DNA of 64,000 nucleotides from Cheilinus undulatus (lineage: Eukaryota; Chordata; Actinopteri; Labriformes; Labridae): contig NC_054867.1 of the NCBI RefSeq assembly GCF_018320785.1, positions 26,043,855 through 26,107,854 on the forward strand, written 5' to 3'. Position numbers and translations under genes: made by a program. The notes beneath the pieces were generated by a model that was not told the origin of the DNA, searched no databases, and worked only from the letters and a program-made list of their open reading frames with translations. This document shows positions 61,427-64,000 of this stretch, piece after piece. Positions within the stretch are counted from its first letter, which is position 1; each line of letters begins with the position of its first letter.

Positions 61427-61810
61427 TTCAAGAGGATCTGGCGGCAGACCTCTAAGGTGGGGCGACCTCAACCGTGGGGTGGGAAGCACCGTACATTACC
61501 CAAGACGGAAACAGAACAACGTATATTTTCCGCTTGCTGTCAGATGTTACAGTATGTCACCATTTTCACAACAGTAGAATTTAATGAATAAAAATAAAAA
61601 ATTTACTGAAGGGAATACATTCAAATTTAACTCACAATAAACTAAGAAAAACAAAGAGCTGTTAGGGTTAGGGTAAGGAGGAGGGGGATAAAATTAAAAT
61701 TAAACACCACAAAATAAGGAAAAACCCAACAAGGGTTAGTACGTCACTTTCAGCCCTACTGTTGAGGTCTGCAACCGATGAGCCCAAAACACCCCACCAT
61801 AAAGGTCTAG
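61427..61810 (+). repeat. Dispersed repeat next to the viral insertion
   Basis: Same ordered phrases as 31136-31340 (see that entry), here split by about 200 bp of extra sequence containing 'ggcgacctcaaccgtgggg'. It lies immediately left of the viral L remnant. Confidence 0.6.
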
Positions 61811-61943
61811 AGACAGATGTATGTCTTTTTGGTTTGGCACTGTAGGGTGTGATTCTCTGGTCAGTTTTCTAGTAAATCACTGCAAAGTCTTTATAAACAT
61901 TAGAATTCTGATGGCACTTATTCAACCTCTTAGTTCAATGTAA

Positions 61944-63700
61944 TATTCAGTTCTTAACTGCATAAGAGAGAAAAAGGTTCAGATCTTTTTGATGGCGCAG
62001 GCTTTTGGTAAGCGCTTTCGCCTTACCCTTCAAGGTCTTGGCCTGACTCTGAAGCCTGAGGAAACCCTGATCTCATTTGAGCTCTTTGTATACAGCAAGA
62101 GACTCTTCTATACCGGTTGCCAGATATCGCAAGCAATCTGTATCATGTTGGAAACAATCATGGGTGGCGTGCGTAGTGCTTGTTTAACCATATTCTCCAC
62201 AACACACAAGGCACTATGCCAAGGATTACACCCATTTGCTTACTGGGTAACATTATACTTCATGACTTTGACAGAGTTCTCACCAGCGTACTGTGCCGAA
62301 TTGATGACTTAGTAGCCAACAGAACTTTCATGAAGTACAATGATGACCCCACTTTGATCATATCAGCATTTTTGGTGCCTGCCCAAGTTGGAGGTTTCCA
62401 GTACGGGTTGCATTCAAAGGTCATCTTATGTAACACTGGGGACCCATTAGTTAGCACTACTGCCAATCTGAAACGGTTGGTAAGAACCGGGCTTTCAGAT
62501 TGCACCTGAATATATTTAGCGCAAGATCCTTACTTTTTAAATATCCCTGTGACTAAGAGCCTTTCCAACCAGCTCAAGCAGATGACTCAAATTGCAGTAC
62601 TTCAAGGGGCCCAAAACCACATTATCTCAGAGCTCTTCCATGAGAATTTCAAGGAGGAAGATGAGGAAGTGGCAATGTACCTGCTAAACCAGGAGTGTGT
62701 CTTCCCACGGCTAGCCCGCGCTACATTTGACTTGCTCCCAACTGGAGAAAGGCAGACCCTTACTGGCATGGTTGAATCAACAAAAACAATTATCAAGAGG
62801 GCAGTCGAGGTGGGTACCATAGCGGAATATGATTTATCAGGGCTTCTAGCGTATAAGGACATTCAACTAAATCAGTTCACTGCAGTCCTTAACTCAGACA
62901 CGGCAGACTTCAGGCAGAAGGACCTTGATGGGAAGTGTAGTGTAACCATTGCTGAGAATCACGCACGGAATCATGGTCCAACCAACTACGAGGTAGAAAA
63001 CTAGAAGGGCTTGAAACCCCCGATCCATAGAGGACAATGCCTACACTTGGGCCTGGATGCTTGAGGGGATGATCCTAAGGACCCTTGTCATCAGAGCGGT
63101 TTGTGGGCATCCCTTATGTCGGATCTGACACAGATGAGCGCACAGCATTGACACTCCACAAAGTCCCTGGGCTCAGCAGACCAGCACGAAGGGCAGTCTG
63201 GGTCATCATGCTATTCACCTGGATATTTGGATCATCAGTCTATAGCTGGTCAAGGGCAGCATTCACCTTGACTGAGCTGAAGGCACTCACACCTAAACCG
63301 AGCTCAGTGAATACTGCACATAGGTTGCATTAGCGCACTACGCAGACATCATTTGCCACAGCCCAGAACGCCTGTGTGGGCAGGCATGTCATGATCTAAA
63401 ACGACCGCACGGGAGGCTGGGAAGTGTCCCTGGCAGAGGACACAAATGTTATCTATCAGAAGTCTAAGAGAATATAAACTTCTAATTTACTACTTCAGTA
63501 GGATTCTGCATCTGAGAGATGAGAAGAAAATAGATGCTAGCTGCTTCAGGGCATCCCTGATGCTGTGGGCTGAACTCATGACACTGACTGAGGTTAGAAG
63601 ACTTCGAGAGAATCCCATCATACAATGCACTACTTACGTAAATGTAGTTCAGATGTGTTGGGTGGAGCTGGTTTGGATTCATTCGTGATTTCTTGTTGGC
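61944..63700 (+). pseudogene. Endogenous viral element: Mononegavirales L (polymerase) gene fragment
   Basis: Three overlapping plus-strand frames encode consecutive parts of a non-segmented negative-strand virus L protein. Frame 61944-62312 covers the region just after the GDNQ polymerase motif (KPEETLIS, FVYSKRLFY, RSAC). Frame 62180-63004 continues with VGGFQY, NTGDPLVS, LKRLVRTGL and PRLARATFDLL, with one TGA at 62507. Frame 63085-63333 holds the start of the capping (PRNTase) region with VGSDTDERT and the NTAHR motif. Weaker similarity goes on to about 63460 (DTNVIYQ) with more stops. The GDNQ motif itself and the methyltransferase end are absent. There is no N, P or G gene beside it. 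Family within the order is not certain; bornavirus-like L insertions are known from fish. It is a relic without coding integrity. Confidence 0.85.
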
Positions 63701-63875
63701 GAGGTGCAAATCTACACCCACATGCCACTAAGATGAGTAACACAGACACAGTGAAGCTGCATGGATGTTTATCTTCATGTTGATTGCAGTCATCAATAAA
63801 TTGCTGTCACACTGATTCTGACCCTTTCTTCAAGCATCACTCTGTGTAAGCCTTACACTATCAGCTTTGTACAAA

Positions 63876-63970
63876 TCATAAAAAAAAAAAGAAAAAATAA
63901 ATGAAGTGTTAAAATGCAGGTGAAAAAAATCATGCATTGCAGGATTTGGCAGGAAATTATGAGAGGAAAA
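63876..63970 (+). repeat. A-rich tract plus sequence shared with 56398-56510
   Basis: After an A-rich run, 'gaagtgttaaaatgcaggtgaa' occurs here and at 56445-56466, followed at both places by related text ending 'aaattatga'. The A-rich run might be the tail of the inserted viral cDNA, but the shared flank argues for a dispersed repeat. Unresolved. Confidence 0.45.
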
Positions 63971-64000
63971 TGTTTTTTTAGAGCATCCTGATAAAGACTT

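Noticed and set aside
61989-62312. Novel host protein-coding exon
   Set aside because: The adjoining frames continue the same viral L protein in order, so this is part of the viral insertion.

Overview
The window is vertebrate nuclear DNA, almost certainly from a ray-finned (teleost) fish. The genes are intron-rich, AT-rich and far apart, and they encode vertebrate-specific families (neuritin, SYS1, acyl-CoA thioesterase/BAAT, S100, INPP1). The spaces between them are full of typical teleost repeats: Tc1/mariner, hAT and TTAA-flanked MITEs and tRNA-derived SINEs. There are no operons or bacterial signals. Gene models were built by hand from splice sites, reading phase and family resemblance; nothing was searched against a database.

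Layout of the genes. (1) 62-126 (+) is the last coding exon of an unidentified gene whose poly(A) signal is at 898. (2) 4652-6540 (+) is a neuritin-family gene with three coding exons and 143 aa. (3) 15015-15792 (-) is sys1, three coding exons, 156 aa. (4) 19167-24899 (+) is a dead copy of an acyl-CoA thioesterase gene. (5) 30054-35234 (+) is the intact sister copy: 11 exons, 468 aa, Ser-Asp-His triad and a likely mitochondrial presequence. (6) 35763-39743 (-) is an S100 gene of 91 aa, tail to tail with the thioesterase. (7) 46200-55818 (+) is inpp1, five coding exons, 377 aa, with every metal-binding residue present. (8) 61944 to about 63700 (+) is an endogenous viral element derived from the L (polymerase) gene of a negative-strand RNA virus of the order Mononegavirales, broken by stops and frameshifts.

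Mobile DNA is the other main content. One Tc1 element (56659-57906) still has a complete DD34E transposase. A second Tc1 family has a 1.6-kb copy with three in-frame stops (52314-53934) and two MITE derivatives with the same ends (13185-13728 and 20960-21498). Intron 5 of inpp1 holds a 3.9-kb hAT element with an exact 8-bp target duplication, into which that 1.6-kb Tc1 copy has inserted. Three kinds of element are flanked by TTAA, two of the hAT type are non-autonomous, and one short retrotransposon tail has a 13-bp target duplication.

The host genes are mostly unrelated housekeeping or signalling genes and do not form a pathway. The exception is the thioesterase pair, a tandem duplication in which one copy has decayed. 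I found no clearly novel multi-gene system. The items most worth following up are the viral L insertion, the nested transposon history in inpp1, the intact Tc1 transposase, and the S100 gene with a shortened first calcium loop.
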